A DNA stretch of 33,260 nucleotides, from positions 1-33,260 of the forward strand of contig JADZEA010000064.1 of the NCBI GenBank assembly GCA_020850775.1, in the 5' to 3' direction. Below the pieces are notes generated by a model. That model saw only the letters and a list, made by a program, of their open reading frames with translations, was not told where the DNA came from and did no database searches. This DNA comes from a bacterium. Lineage in GTDB: Bacteria; CLD3. Position numbers and translations under genes: made by a program. Below, piece after piece: positions 16,433-24,986 of the stretch. The stretch's first letter is position 1. The number at the start of each line of letters is the position of its first letter.

Positions 16433-19400
16433 TTAGTTGTTAGCTGTTACTTTGTAGTAGTAAGTTGTTCCCAAAGAAGAAACACCAACGTCTGTCCAGC
16501 TTGTTCCTGTAACTGTCGTTTGAAGCGTTGTTCCATCGGCAACAAAATCAGGAGTAGAGCCTCTGTAAATTTTGTAAGAAGTAGCAACAGGCGAAGCAGT
16601 CCAGGTTAAAGTTGCGTCGTTTCCGCTGTTTTGAACGTTTACAGTAACAGGAGTTGGAGCAGGAATGTAAACAATTTTAAGGTGTGGAACTCTCAGGTGA
16701 GAGTTTGAGTTGTTTGTAGTCATCGCGCTTGTTCCTGTTGGAGCTGCACTACTTGCGTAGCTTAAGCCTTTGCTGTCTGTTGTTGTTCCTGCGTAAGCAT
16801 CGTATCTCCAGTTAAAACCGCCGGTTGTTGGGTTTCCGGTAATTCCTGAAATGTTCCAGTCAGAAATGATTTCAAGGCTTGAACCATTGTAAGTAAAAGG
16901 AGTGATTGAACCGAAAGAAAGCCATCCAAGTGTGGAAGGAATGCCTTGTGTTGTTGAAGAATAAACAGAAGTTGCTCCGGCAACTACTGCGTCCCAGGTT
17001 GAGTTTGCCGTGTAGTTTGTTACTGTTGAGTTTCTCATCCACAAGTTAAGTGTTGCACCGTTAGAAACGGTTGCTCCGTTGTTGTCTTTGTAGAACTGAA
17101 TGTCTGTGATTGTTGCACCTGCAGGTAAACCAGCTAAATCTGTTGCTGTGTAAAGGTTTGAAGTGCGGCTGTAGTCAAAAGAACTTGAAGCACTTGAACG
17201 GTAAATCGGACGCATTGAAGCTGCGCTGGTTGTTCCGCTACCGAAAGAGATAAAGTACTCGCCCTTAAAAGTTCCGCTTGCAGCGTCATTTGTAGCGTTT
17301 AAATCACCAGCAAGTTGTGTTGTAACTGTGTAGGTGTAAGTTTGAGGAGCAAGCGCAAGTGTGTAAGGGTCAAAAATTACAACTTCAGTTCCACCGGCAG
17401 CAATAGTTCCTGTCATTTTTGTGTTTGTAAAAACAACGTTTGAACCTGCGTCCCAAATTGTCAGCCCAACAGAAAAAGAGTTTTGTGAGTTTGCACCGAC
17501 GTTAGCGATAGTTGCAGAAACAGTGTTTGTGTTTCCTGGAATTGTGGAAGCTGTGCTTGAAACGCTGTTACAGGAAACGTCGTCAGAAACCGGAAGTCTG
17601 ACATCGGCTCTTAGAATGTAATCGTTTCCAGGGTCAACTGTTGCAGTGTAAACTCCGGAAGCGTCAGAAAGAGAATAACCAACAGGTCCCATTTGAGAGT
17701 TGTTTGAAGCAAGAGGTGAAGAACTGTCGTAAGACAAAGTTACTGTTCCGTTTTGGCTTACCCAACCAATGAAAAATCTTCCGCTACTAATTGTTACACC
17801 AGTAACCGGGATTGTGTTGTCGCCAATAGCAACAGTAGCGATTGTTGAGAAAAGCGGAGTTGTAACGTTAGGTCCGCCGGAACCATTGTCGCCAAAGACT
17901 AAGATTTTTACGCTTCCGCCAACGCTTGCAGTTGTTCTTGCAGCGTCAACTTTAACAGGGTAAACACAAGGCTCAAAACCAACGAGTCTTCCACTGTTAA
18001 TTGTCCAGATTACAGAGCCGTCAACAACTCCGTCGTCGTAACTTAAAGTTGTGGAAGCAACGTTTGTAATTGTAATTGCGTGGTGTTCAAGTGCACTTGT
18101 GTTGTTTGTCGGGTCAAAATCAACTGCTCCCGTAAATGAAACGGTAGAATAAATTACGTAATCACCTAAAGACGGAGGAGTCCAGGACGAAGAAGCGGTA
18201 ACGTCAATTACATCGGTTGTTCCGCCGGCAGCGTCAATTGGTCCGCCAGCAACAGTGTTTGTGTAAATTGTAACGTTTGAAGCATCTTTTACTTCAAAAA
18301 GCACACTAAAAGAAGTAACTGCCTGATTTCCCAAACTTGAAATTCGTGCTTGAGGAGTGATTGGAGAAAGTGAACAGTTGAAGAAATCGTTTGTTGTGTT
18401 GAAAGTTGCACTACTTGCTAAATCACTAAAAGGAACAGCAGTTGTAGTTCCACCAACTCTAATGATTACTTCGTTGTCGTTTGCGCCAGGTAGCCAGGCG
18501 GTTCCGGGAACGAAAGGAGTTCCGCTAATGTAGCCACGGTTGTAGTCATTGTTGTTATCCATCAAGAAATAAGGTCCGGTTCCACCAGTGCTTAAAGGTC
18601 CTAAAACTACGTGGTAACTGTTTCCAAAAGTCCAGTTTACAGCTCCGGAAGGAATTGGTAAGTAGATGAAAGAAGTTGTTCCGACAGTGTAGTCAAAGCA
18701 GTTTGAGTACAAGATGTTGCTTGCATCAGGAACGCCGGCGTTATCGCCTGTAATCCAAAGATTTACAAAACCGTTGGTTAAAATTCCGTTTGGATTGTAA
18801 CCTTGAAATCTTACGTCACTAAGAGCAAAATCACCTGTTGGAGTAAATTTCATTGAGCCGTACTGGTTTGAAGAGTTGTAGTACAAAGCGGAGCCGGTAT
18901 CGTATTGAATTACGTTTGGTGGAGTTGGGGCGGTTGTTGTCAAAGTTAATGAACAACTTGGAGCAACGTACTGAGTAATGTCAAGTGTGTAGGTTCCGTC
19001 GCTTAGGTTGTAGCCATCAACAACAATAAAGTAAGTTCCGACAGCAAGTGTTTTGTTTGAAATTCCATCTGCGACTCCAGGTCCGTTTGTGTCAACAACC
19101 TGATTGATAAAAGATGGGTTTGTACAATCAGCAGCACCGGAAGTTGTTGGTCCGATGATGATAAAGCCAATATCAAAAAGTGCACTTGGAGTTGCTGAAA
19201 TGTTTACGGTTGCAGGAGCAATGTTTACATCAAGCTGGTAAACAACGTCTGGACCATCAAGAGCTGAACCTGTTGGGTTGTAATCGTTTGCGTAACCGAC
19301 AGTAGTTCCGCTTTGGTTGATTGGTAATCCAGTAGTTCCGTTTGTAATTGAAATGTTTGTAGCTCCTGCACAAGTATCAGTTCCCTGATTGATTTGAGCG

Positions 19401-19630
19401 GGATTTTTTCCTGAGACAGCTACTTTTTTAGCAGCTTGTCCTAATTGTTTAATCATTTTAGCTTGAATGTTTTTTTTCTGTGCTAAAGTAGTAGCATTTT
19501 CGTACTGATTAATTAAATCTCCAACTTTAACTGGTGCAGGGAATTCACCAGTTTGTGAAGCAAATGCAGAAGACACTAATCCTAAAGATGTAGTAAAAAC
19601 TGCACAACGAAGTAAATTTCCGCTTGACAT
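16433..19630 (-). CDS. large secreted repeat/beta-domain protein with PPC and C-terminal fibronectin-III-like domains
   Basis: The protein has 1065 residues. A signal peptide (cleavage near SAFA-S, residue 25) is followed by a short helical segment (about 30-75). A bacterial pre-peptidase C-terminal (PPC)-like domain follows (about 85-220, starting DTCAGATNI and ending VDGYNLSDGTYTLDITQY). The middle has several Ser/Thr/Gly-rich beta domains with CARDB-like character. A fibronectin-III-like module closes the protein (about 1000-1065, ATLTWTASPVATSYKIYRG to YYKVTANN). No protease or glycosidase motif is seen, so a surface or adhesive role is inferred. A very strong AAGGAGGG ribosome site precedes the ATG, suggesting high expression. 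Its C-terminal module resembles that of the LamG protein at 28238. Confidence 0.85.
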   Translation of the reverse strand: MSSGNLLRCAVFTTSLGLVSSAFASQTGEFPAPVKVGDLINQYENATTLAQKKNIQAKMIKQLGQAAKKVAVSGKNPAQINQGTDTCAGATNISITNGTTGLPINQSGTTVGYANDYNPTGSALDGPDVVYQLDVNIAPATVNISATPSALFDIGFIIIGPTTSGAADCTNPSFINQVVDTNGPGVADGISNKTLAVGTYFIVVDGYNLSDGTYTLDITQYVAPSCSLTLTTTAPTPPNVIQYDTGSALYYNSSNQYGSMKFTPTGDFALSDVRFQGYNPNGILTNGFVNLWITGDNAGVPDASNILYSNCFDYTVGTTSFIYLPIPSGAVNWTFGNSYHVVLGPLSTGGTGPYFLMDNNNDYNRGYISGTPFVPGTAWLPGANDNEVIIRVGGTTTAVPFSDLASSATFNTTNDFFNCSLSPITPQARISSLGNQAVTSFSVLFEVKDASNVTIYTNTVAGGPIDAAGGTTDVIDVTASSSWTPPSLGDYVIYSTVSFTGAVDFDPTNNTSALEHHAITITNVASTTLSYDDGVVDGSVIWTINSGRLVGFEPCVYPVKVDAARTTASVGGSVKILVFGDNGSGGPNVTTPLFSTIATVAIGDNTIPVTGVTISSGRFFIGWVSQNGTVTLSYDSSSPLASNNSQMGPVGYSLSDASGVYTATVDPGNDYILRADVRLPVSDDVSCNSVSSTASTIPGNTNTVSATIANVGANSQNSFSVGLTIWDAGSNVVFTNTKMTGTIAAGGTEVVIFDPYTLALAPQTYTYTVTTQLAGDLNATNDAASGTFKGEYFISFGSGTTSAASMRPIYRSSASSSFDYSRTSNLYTATDLAGLPAGATITDIQFYKDNNGATVSNGATLNLWMRNSTVTNYTANSTWDAVVAGATSVYSSTTQGIPSTLGWLSFGSITPFTYNGSSLEIISDWNISGITGNPTTGGFNWRYDAYAGTTTDSKGLSYASSAAPTGTSAMTTNNSNSHLRVPHLKIVYIPAPTPVTVNVQNSGNDATLTWTASPVATSYKIYRGSTPDFVADGTTLQTTVTGTSWTDVGVSSLGTTYYYKVTANN

Positions 19631-19663
19631 AAGCAGACCCTCCTTAAATGGTTATTTTTTCTA

Positions 19664-19679
19664 CTCATTTTGTAATGAG
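19664..19679 (-). promoter_or_regulatory. short hairpin in the leader of the large secreted protein gene
   Basis: CTCATT and AATGAG flank a four-base loop about 35 bases upstream of the minus-strand start codon. It may affect mRNA stability or translation, or be chance. No promoter is clear in 19680-19754, so read-through from modB is possible. Confidence 0.3.
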
Positions 19680-19754
19680 ATAATTTACCTGAATTAATAT
19701 TTTAGAAATTAGCTTAAAAGAGTTTTAAAATCAAGAAATAAATTAAATCAATAC

Positions 19755-20450
19755 TTAATTGTTTCTAATTCTTTTTGCAATGATTTCGCTTGCAACCAAC
19801 GAGCCACAAGATAAAATTACGGATAAAATTACAATCCTTAAGGCTGATGCTTCGCCGTTTGGAAACTGAAGGTAAGTAAAAAGTGCTAAAGGAAGCGTTC
19901 TTGTTTCACCTTCAATGTTTGAAACGAAAGTGATTGTTGCACCAAATTCGCCAAGGCTTCTTGCAAAAGATAAAATCAATCCTGTCAGAATTCCCGAAAA
20001 TGCTAAAGGCAAAGTAACTGTAAAAAACACTCTGATTTTGCTTGCTCCAAGTGTAAAAGCTGCTTCTTCAAGTCTTTTTTCAACAAGTTCAATTGACAGC
20101 CTGACTGAACGAACCATTAACGGGAAACCAATTACAGCAGAAGCTAAAACAGCTCCTTTCCAGTTGAAAGCTACGGAGAAGCCGAAAAAATCATTCAAAA
20201 ACTTGCCCAAAAAACCTTGGTTTCCAAAAAATAAAAGTAAAATGTAACCACTAACAATCGGCGGAAGAACTAAAGGCAAGTGAACGAGAACGTCAAAAAT
20301 TGTTTTTCCAAAAAAATTCTTTCTTGCAAGCAACCAACCACAAAAAACACCGGGAATAAAAGTTACGACGGAACACCAGAAAGCAACTTTGATTGAAAGA
20401 AAAAGGGCTGAAGTTTCTTCAGTGTTGAGTGTTAAAAATGAAAAATCCAT
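19755..20450 (-). CDS. modB: molybdate ABC transporter permease
   Basis: The protein has 231 residues from the ATG at 20450, the usual length for ModB; an upstream in-frame ATG at 20543 would add an unlikely tail. It has about five or six membrane helices. The permease loop that contacts the ATPase is EEAAFTLGASKIRVFFTVTLP near residue 135, and the family's SFARSLGEFGATI follows near 170. It imports molybdate across the inner membrane together with ModA (encoded at 21742-22476) and an ATPase, ModC, which is not in this window. The protein needs molybdenum-dependent customers, and the oxidoreductase at 6750 is one. It is separated from modA by an opposite-strand cytochrome gene. Confidence 0.93.
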   Translation of the reverse strand: MDFSFLTLNTEETSALFLSIKVAFWCSVVTFIPGVFCGWLLARKNFFGKTIFDVLVHLPLVLPPIVSGYILLLFFGNQGFLGKFLNDFFGFSVAFNWKGAVLASAVIGFPLMVRSVRLSIELVEKRLEEAAFTLGASKIRVFFTVTLPLAFSGILTGLILSFARSLGEFGATITFVSNIEGETRTLPLALFTYLQFPNGEASALRIVILSVILSCGSLVASEIIAKRIRNN

Positions 20451-20554
20451 AAAATTCTCTAAGTTTTGGTTTGTTAAACTAATTAATTGTAAGAAAGAAA
20501 GCAAGCCTGAGAGTTGGATTTTGAACAACAAGCTCCAAATCAAATAGAATACAA

Positions 20555-20567
20555 GTTATTAAATAAC
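20555..20567. promoter_or_regulatory. 13-base palindrome between modB and the dihaem cytochrome gene
   Basis: GTTATT-A-AATAAC is a perfect inverted repeat in the 253-base divergent region. It is a candidate operator for either gene, but it is AT-rich and could arise by chance. It does not clearly match the ModE site. Confidence 0.3.
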
Positions 20568-20591
20568 AAAAGTATAACACAAATTTTTTTG

Positions 20592-20620
20592 TTGACAGTC
20601 ATTATTCTTTATTCTTAAAT
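20592..20620 (+). promoter_or_regulatory. housekeeping-type promoter of the dihaem cytochrome gene
   Basis: TTGACA (20592-20597), a 17-base spacer and TTAAAT (20615-20620) form a good -35/-10 pair, about 85 bases before the ATG at 20704. Confidence 0.55.
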
Positions 20621-20703
20621 TTCTTTAGCCAAAAATAAAATCTGAACTTTACCAAAATAAATTAAACTGTCTGATGTTTTTAACCCTGACAAAGGAAAAT
20701 ACA

Positions 20704-21681
20704 ATGAAAAAAATAAGCAAAATAATTCTTTCCATCCTTGGAGTGCTGATACTTGTAATCACTTCTCTGCTCGGTTACGTTAAATTTTTTCTCCCTGACG
20801 TTGGCGAACCACCTGATTTAGTCGCAGAAAAAACAACAGAAAATATTGAAAGAGGAAAATATTTGGCAAATCACGTGATGGTTTGCATAGATTGCCATTC
20901 AACAAGAGACTGGAATCTGTTTGCTGCTCCGTTAGTACCAGGAACAGAAGGTAAAGGTGGAGAAGTGTTTGACCAACAACTCGGTTTTCCCGGAAAATAC
21001 GTCGCAGGAAACATCACACCAAAAAACCTCGGAAACTGGACAGACGGGGAAATTTTCAGAGCGATTACTTCCGGCGTTTCAAAAGACGGAACAGCATTAT
21101 TTTCCATTATGCCTCACCATAATTTTGGACAGCTCGATAAAAAAGATATTGAATCTGTAATTGTTTATCTAAGAACTTTGCAAACAATAGATTTTACACC
21201 TGAAAAATCAAAATCAGATTTTCCAATGAATTTTATCGTAAACACCATCCCGAAAAAAGCGGAACTAAAACCAATGCCCTCAAAAAACGATACAGTTAGC
21301 TACGGCGAGTACCTTGTTACTGCTTCAGGTTGCAAAGATTGCCACACAAAACAAGAAAAAGGAAAATTTGTTGGTGAACTTTTTGCCGGAGGATTTGATT
21401 TCAAATTTCCCGATGGTTCAATCGTAAGTTCCTCAAACATCACTCCACACCAAAACACCGGTATCGGAAACAAAACAAAAGAACAATTTGTTAATTTATT
21501 TAAAATGTATGCAGACAGCACCTACTCACCTGCTAAAGTCTCAAAAGGTGATTTTCAAACTGTTATGCCTTGGACAATGTATGCAGGAATGACTAACGAA
21601 GATTTGGAAGCAATTTACGACTACCTGAAAACCGTAAAACCCATTGAAAATTCTGTAACGCGTTTTACAGCTGCAAAATAA
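20704..21681 (+). CDS. membrane-anchored dihaem cytochrome c
   Basis: The protein has 325 residues from the ATG at 20704 (AAAGG ribosome site); an in-frame ATG at 20674 is less well placed. One N-terminal membrane helix (about 5-28, ISKIILSILGVLILVITSLLGY) anchors two class I-type cytochrome domains in the periplasm. The haem sites are CIDCH near residue 64 and CKDCH near 213. Each is followed by a GNITP/SNITP loop and a downstream region with methionines (MPHHNFGQL and VMPWTMYAGM) that may give the sixth ligands. It resembles the cytochrome subunits that accept electrons from periplasmic dehydrogenases, but no dehydrogenase gene is adjacent. It lies, on the opposite strand, between modB and modA. 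Confidence 0.9.
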   Translation: MKKISKIILSILGVLILVITSLLGYVKFFLPDVGEPPDLVAEKTTENIERGKYLANHVMVCIDCHSTRDWNLFAAPLVPGTEGKGGEVFDQQLGFPGKYVAGNITPKNLGNWTDGEIFRAITSGVSKDGTALFSIMPHHNFGQLDKKDIESVIVYLRTLQTIDFTPEKSKSDFPMNFIVNTIPKKAELKPMPSKNDTVSYGEYLVTASGCKDCHTKQEKGKFVGELFAGGFDFKFPDGSIVSSSNITPHQNTGIGNKTKEQFVNLFKMYADSTYSPAKVSKGDFQTVMPWTMYAGMTNEDLEAIYDYLKTVKPIENSVTRFTAAK

Positions 21682-21701
21682 TTTGTATTTTTTGTAAATC
21701 A

Positions 21702-21730
21702 GGCTGATTTGGGAAAATTTCCAAACAGCC
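21702..21730. terminator. hairpin between convergent cytochrome and modA genes
   Basis: GGCTG-a-TTTGG (21702-21712) pairs with CCAAACAGCC (21721-21730) with one bulged A. No strong T run follows on either strand, so its strength as a terminator is uncertain. Confidence 0.45.
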
Positions 21731-21741
21731 TTCAAAAAACT

Positions 21742-22476
21742 TTACTCTGCCAAGCTAAAACCGTACTTTTGAAAAATTGCTTTAGCTTCCTTTGAAAAAA
21801 GAAAATCAAAAAAACCGTTCGCCTGAACGTTTGCATTTTTAACAATCCCAACAGGGTAAACAATTTTTGTGTGGCTTTCCTCAGGAAAAACAGCAAGAAT
21901 TTCTACTTTTTTTGAAATTTTAGCATCTGTTTGGTAAACGATTCCCAAAGGCACTTCACCAAGTTCCACAAACTTCAGCGCTGAACGAACATCAAAAGCA
22001 CCAACTACCCTTGATGGTTCCCACCAACCGAAAAAAATCAATGCTTCCTTTCCATAAATTCCTGCAGGAACGTGTGAAGGGTCGCCAAGTGCAATTTTTC
22101 CGCTAAAAGAACCTGCAAAATCAAAGCCTTTTTCCATTTTTACCGGAAAACTTTTTCCGGCAGGGCAAACAAGGACTAAAGTATTTTTAAGCAAAATTTC
22201 GGATTTGGAGATTTTATTTTTTGTTTGCAGGTGTTTCATCCAATCTAAGTCAGCAGCAAGAAAAATATCAGCATTTGCACCGGCTTCAATTTGTTTTGCT
22301 AAAGTTGACGTGGAGGCGAAAGCGGTAACAACCCTGATTTTTTTTTGTTTTTGGTAAAGTTTAGAAATTTCCGTGATTGCTTCTGTCGTGCTTGCGGGAG
22401 CGAAAACCGTGATTTTATTTTCAGCTTTAGCAAGGTAAGCGATGAAAAAAATGATTAAAAAAGCATGGGAGAACAT
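21742..22476 (-). CDS. modA: periplasmic molybdate-binding protein
   Basis: The protein has 244 residues with a signal peptide (MFSHAFLIIFFIAYLAKA). The mature part begins with the family pattern KITVFAPASTTEAITEI. FASTSTLAKQIEAGANADIFLAAD follows near residues 53-76 (given in two halves: FASTSTLAKQIEAG and ADIFLAAD), supplying oxyanion-binding serines. Then come IALGDPSHVPAGIYGKEAL and a VYQTDAK segment with the conserved late tyrosine. It delivers molybdate to ModB. The start follows TAAGGA by a normal distance. It begins 18 bases after the dnaA stop codon on the same strand, so it may be co-transcribed with dnaA, which is an unusual pairing. Confidence 0.94.
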   Translation of the reverse strand: MFSHAFLIIFFIAYLAKAENKITVFAPASTTEAITEISKLYQKQKKIRVVTAFASTSTLAKQIEAGANADIFLAADLDWMKHLQTKNKISKSEILLKNTLVLVCPAGKSFPVKMEKGFDFAGSFSGKIALGDPSHVPAGIYGKEALIFFGWWEPSRVVGAFDVRSALKFVELGEVPLGIVYQTDAKISKKVEILAVFPEESHTKIVYPVGIVKNANVQANGFFDFLFSKEAKAIFQKYGFSLAE

Positions 22477-22494
22477 TTTCCAATTCCTTAGAAA

Positions 22495-23844
22495 TTAACG
22501 TCTGAAAGTAATTTTTTTAGATAAAGTTTCGACTAAATTTCTTGAAGAAGCATCTTTTTTAATTAGCTCTTCAATGGAAGAAATTGCGTGAATTACTGTT
22601 GAGTGGTCTCTGCCGCCAAAATTAAATCCGATTGTTTTTAGTGAAAAATCTGTGTGTTCTTTGCAAAGGTGCATTGCAATTTGTCTTGCGTAAACGATTT
22701 CTTGTTTGCGTGTTTTGTCTAACAAAAGTCTAAACTCAATTTCAAGTTCAGAAGCAACAAGTTTTTGGATTTCCTCAATTGAAATTCTGACAGGTTTTGG
22801 AGTTGAAGAATTTGTTCCGATAATTTTTTCAGCAAGTTCAATTGAGATTGGTTGGTGGGTAAAAGAAGAGCTTGCGATTAATTTTATCAGCGAGCCTTCA
22901 AGTTCACGAATGTTTGCTGTGATGTTTATTGCGATGAACTGCACAACTTCGTAAGGGATTTCAATGTTGTCCTGTTCGGCTTTTTTTTGCAAAATTGCAA
23001 TTCTTGTTTCAAGGTCCGGAGGTTGAATGTCTGTTACAAGTCCCCACTGAAATCTTGAAATTAATCTTTCTTCAAGTTTATCAAGTTCGTTTGGTGGTCT
23101 GTCAGAAGTCAAAATAATTTGTTTTCCGGCTTGGTGAAGTGCATTAAAGGTATGAAAAAACTCAATTTGCGTTCTTTCTTTTCCAATAAAAAACTGAATG
23201 TCGTCAACAAGTAAAAGGTCAACATTTCTATAAATTGCGTTGAATTCGGCAATTTTTCCAATTTTTATCGCTTTGATAAATTCATTTGTGAAAGTTTCGC
23301 TTGAAAGGTAAACGAGGTTTTTTATTTTTCCGTTTTGAAGTGCAAAATTTCCGATTGCCTGAATTAGATGAGTTTTTCCCAAACCTGATTTTCCATAAAT
23401 CACAAGTGGATTAAATCTTGTTTTTCCCGGTGCTTCTGCGACTGCAACAGAAGCTGCTTTTGCGTATTGGTTACTGCTGCCTTCAATAAAATTTTCAAAG
23501 GTATATTTTTCATTTAAGTTGAAATGAGCTTTTGTTGTAACATCTGAAAAATCTGTTGAGTTTGTTATTAAATTTTCTTCGGGTGAAAAAGGTTCTCTGT
23601 CAACAATTTGGTAGTTAATTTTCACGTCTTTTTTAATGACAAAATCAAGGCAGGTTTTTAATAAATCAAAATGATGAGATTCAACAAACTCATAACTTAG
23701 CTGGCTTGGGAACTCAAGCAGAATTGTATCTTTATCAAATTGAACTGATTTTACGGGAAGGAACCAAGTGCTAAAAGTTTCTGTTGGCAGCTTTGTTCTG
23801 ATAAGTTTTAGGCAGTCTTGCCAAATAATTTGATGCTCGTCCAT
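22495..23844 (-). CDS. dnaA: chromosomal replication initiator protein
   Basis: The protein has 449 residues from the ATG at 23844; the frame is open further upstream, but that part carries DnaA boxes and the more natural N-terminus is MDEHQIIWQDCL. Domain I (about 1-80) is the usual IW..CL...L....F.TWF form. Domain III has Walker A YGKSGLGKTHL near 150 and Walker B LLLVDDIQFF near 210. Domain IV ends with the box-binding helix-turn-helix (YARQIAMHLCKEHT and GGRDHSTVIHA). It binds DnaA boxes and opens oriC. A TTGACA-17-TAAAAT promoter and a box cluster lie directly upstream, which implies self-regulation. Confidence 0.98.
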   Translation of the reverse strand: MDEHQIIWQDCLKLIRTKLPTETFSTWFLPVKSVQFDKDTILLEFPSQLSYEFVESHHFDLLKTCLDFVIKKDVKINYQIVDREPFSPEENLITNSTDFSDVTTKAHFNLNEKYTFENFIEGSSNQYAKAASVAVAEAPGKTRFNPLVIYGKSGLGKTHLIQAIGNFALQNGKIKNLVYLSSETFTNEFIKAIKIGKIAEFNAIYRNVDLLLVDDIQFFIGKERTQIEFFHTFNALHQAGKQIILTSDRPPNELDKLEERLISRFQWGLVTDIQPPDLETRIAILQKKAEQDNIEIPYEVVQFIAINITANIRELEGSLIKLIASSSFTHQPISIELAEKIIGTNSSTPKPVRISIEEIQKLVASELEIEFRLLLDKTRKQEIVYARQIAMHLCKEHTDFSLKTIGFNFGGRDHSTVIHAISSIEELIKKDASSRNLVETLSKKITFRR

Positions 23845-23869
23845 GATTTTACCATTTTTAAAAATTAAC

Positions 23870-24063
23870 TTATCCACACCAAAAATAGCTTGTTCACAAG
23901 TTATTAACACATTTATTAACAAAGTGTTAACAACTTTTTACACAATCCTAAAATGTGGATTTGGATTTTATCAAAAATCCTTTTGATTGTCAAGCCATAA
24001 ATCTTAAAAAAATTTTTAGGTTCACAAAAACACAAAAGCTTTGCTAAATTCAGGCGAAAAAAC
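23870..24063. other. probable replication origin (oriC) with DnaA-box cluster
   Basis: Between dnaA and the divergent gene at 24078 lies a perfect DnaA box, TTATCCACA (23870-23878). Looser matches are TTGTTCACA (23890-23898), TTATTAACA (23901-23909 and 23913-23921), TTGTTAACA on the minus strand (23925-23933), TTTTACACA (23936-23944) and AAATCCACA on the minus strand (23954-23962). That is seven sites in about 93 bases. The AT-rich stretch to 24063, with ATAAATC and A/T runs, could be the unwinding element. All visible genes to the right are on the + strand, as expected when leaving an origin. Confidence 0.75.
23965..23993 (-). promoter_or_regulatory. dnaA: dnaA promoter
   Basis: On the minus strand TTGACA (23993-23988), a 17-base spacer and TAAAAT (23970-23965) form a near-consensus housekeeping promoter. 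Transcription would start near 23958, directly at the DnaA boxes, so DnaA binding could repress its own gene. The spacer holds the inverted repeat ATCAAAA/TTTTGAT. Confidence 0.75.
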
Positions 24064-24077
24064 AAAAGGAATTTTTG

Positions 24078-24395
24078 ATGTTAATTGTCATTGAAGCATT
24101 CACTCACACTGAAGCTCACAACCAACTTGCAATTAGCCTTAGCGTTAATACTATTGATTTTATGATTTACAATTTTAAACCTTCCGACAAAAAGCACATT
24201 GAAGAAATGGGTTTTCGCTGGAATGAACAAGTAGAATTTTATGTCAAACAAATAAAATTTGATAACCACCACAACGCAGAAAGAATTTTACAAATTAACA
24301 TCGAGATGATTAAATTCTCTCCTGTTGAATTCACTTTGGCAGAAACTAATCTTTCACAACTAACTGAAAACTCACGTTTTAGAATTGAATTTTAA
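24078..24395 (+). CDS. small protein of unknown function beside oriC
   Basis: The protein has 105 residues from the ATG at 24078, with AAAAGGA upstream. There is no signal peptide or membrane helix. The sequence is mixed and rather basic in the middle (FKPSDKKHIEEMGFRWNEQVEFYVKQIKF region, about 35-62), with two adjacent histidines at about 64. I do not recognise a family. Its stop codon is directly followed by the ATG of the cobalamin adenosyltransferase with no gap, so translation is probably coupled. A single functional link to either cobalamin or replication is not established. Confidence 0.7.
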   Translation: MLIVIEAFTHTEAHNQLAISLSVNTIDFMIYNFKPSDKKHIEEMGFRWNEQVEFYVKQIKFDNHHNAERILQINIEMIKFSPVEFTLAETNLSQLTENSRFRIEF

Positions 24396-24947
24396 ATGAA
24401 AATCTACACAAAAACAGGCGATGAAGGACAAACAAGCCTTTACGGTGGACAAAGAGTGCAAAAATCAAACTTGCGAATTGATACTTACGGAACTGTTGAC
24501 GAGCTAAATTCATTAATCGGAATTGTGCGGGTTTACAACAAAGACAAAGAGCTTGAACAAAAATTTTTCAGGCTTCAAAACGAACTTTTTAATCTTGGAG
24601 CAGACCTTGCAACTCCGCTTGAAACAGGAAAAATTTTAAAAATCATAAGAATAGCCGAAGCTGAAATCTTAGCTTTGGAGCAGGAAATTGATTTTTGGGA
24701 AACGGAACTTGAACCTTTAAAGACTTTTATTCTTCCCGGTGGAACGGAAACAGGAGCATTTTTGAACCTTGCAAGAACCGTTTGCAGGCGGGCAGAACGT
24801 TTAACCGTTGAACTCACTGGTTTGGAAGAATTAAACCCTTGTTGCCTAAAATTTTTAAACCGGCTTTCGGATTGGCTTTTTGTTGTTTCAAGAATCGCAA
24901 ACAAACGGGAAAATTTTAACGAAACAAAGTGGCAAGTTAGTTTTTAA
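24396..24947 (+). CDS. pduO: ATP:cob(I)alamin adenosyltransferase, PduO type
   Basis: The 183-residue length is standard for this trimeric cytoplasmic enzyme, which transfers the adenosyl group of ATP to cob(I)alamin to make coenzyme B12. The N-terminal ATP-binding motif KIYTKTGDEGQTSLYGGQRV (residues 2-21) is present, followed by DTYGTVDELNSLIG near 30. The C-terminal RTVCRRAERLTVEL and LNRLSDWLFVVSRIAN patterns complete the active site. It is translated directly after the small gene at 24078 with no spacer. The product would serve B12 enzymes such as methylmalonyl-CoA mutase; none lies in the window. Confidence 0.96.
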   Translation: MKIYTKTGDEGQTSLYGGQRVQKSNLRIDTYGTVDELNSLIGIVRVYNKDKELEQKFFRLQNELFNLGADLATPLETGKILKIIRIAEAEILALEQEIDFWETELEPLKTFILPGGTETGAFLNLARTVCRRAERLTVELTGLEELNPCCLKFLNRLSDWLFVVSRIANKRENFNETKWQVSF

Positions 24948-24986
24948 AGCATTGAACACTTTGATTTTTAGAAAGGGAAAAATAAA

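Noticed and set aside
20451-20703. Molybdenum-cofactor riboswitch or ModE site before modB
   Set aside because: No Moco-riboswitch-like structure or convincing ModE consensus could be seen; only an AT-rich palindrome is present.
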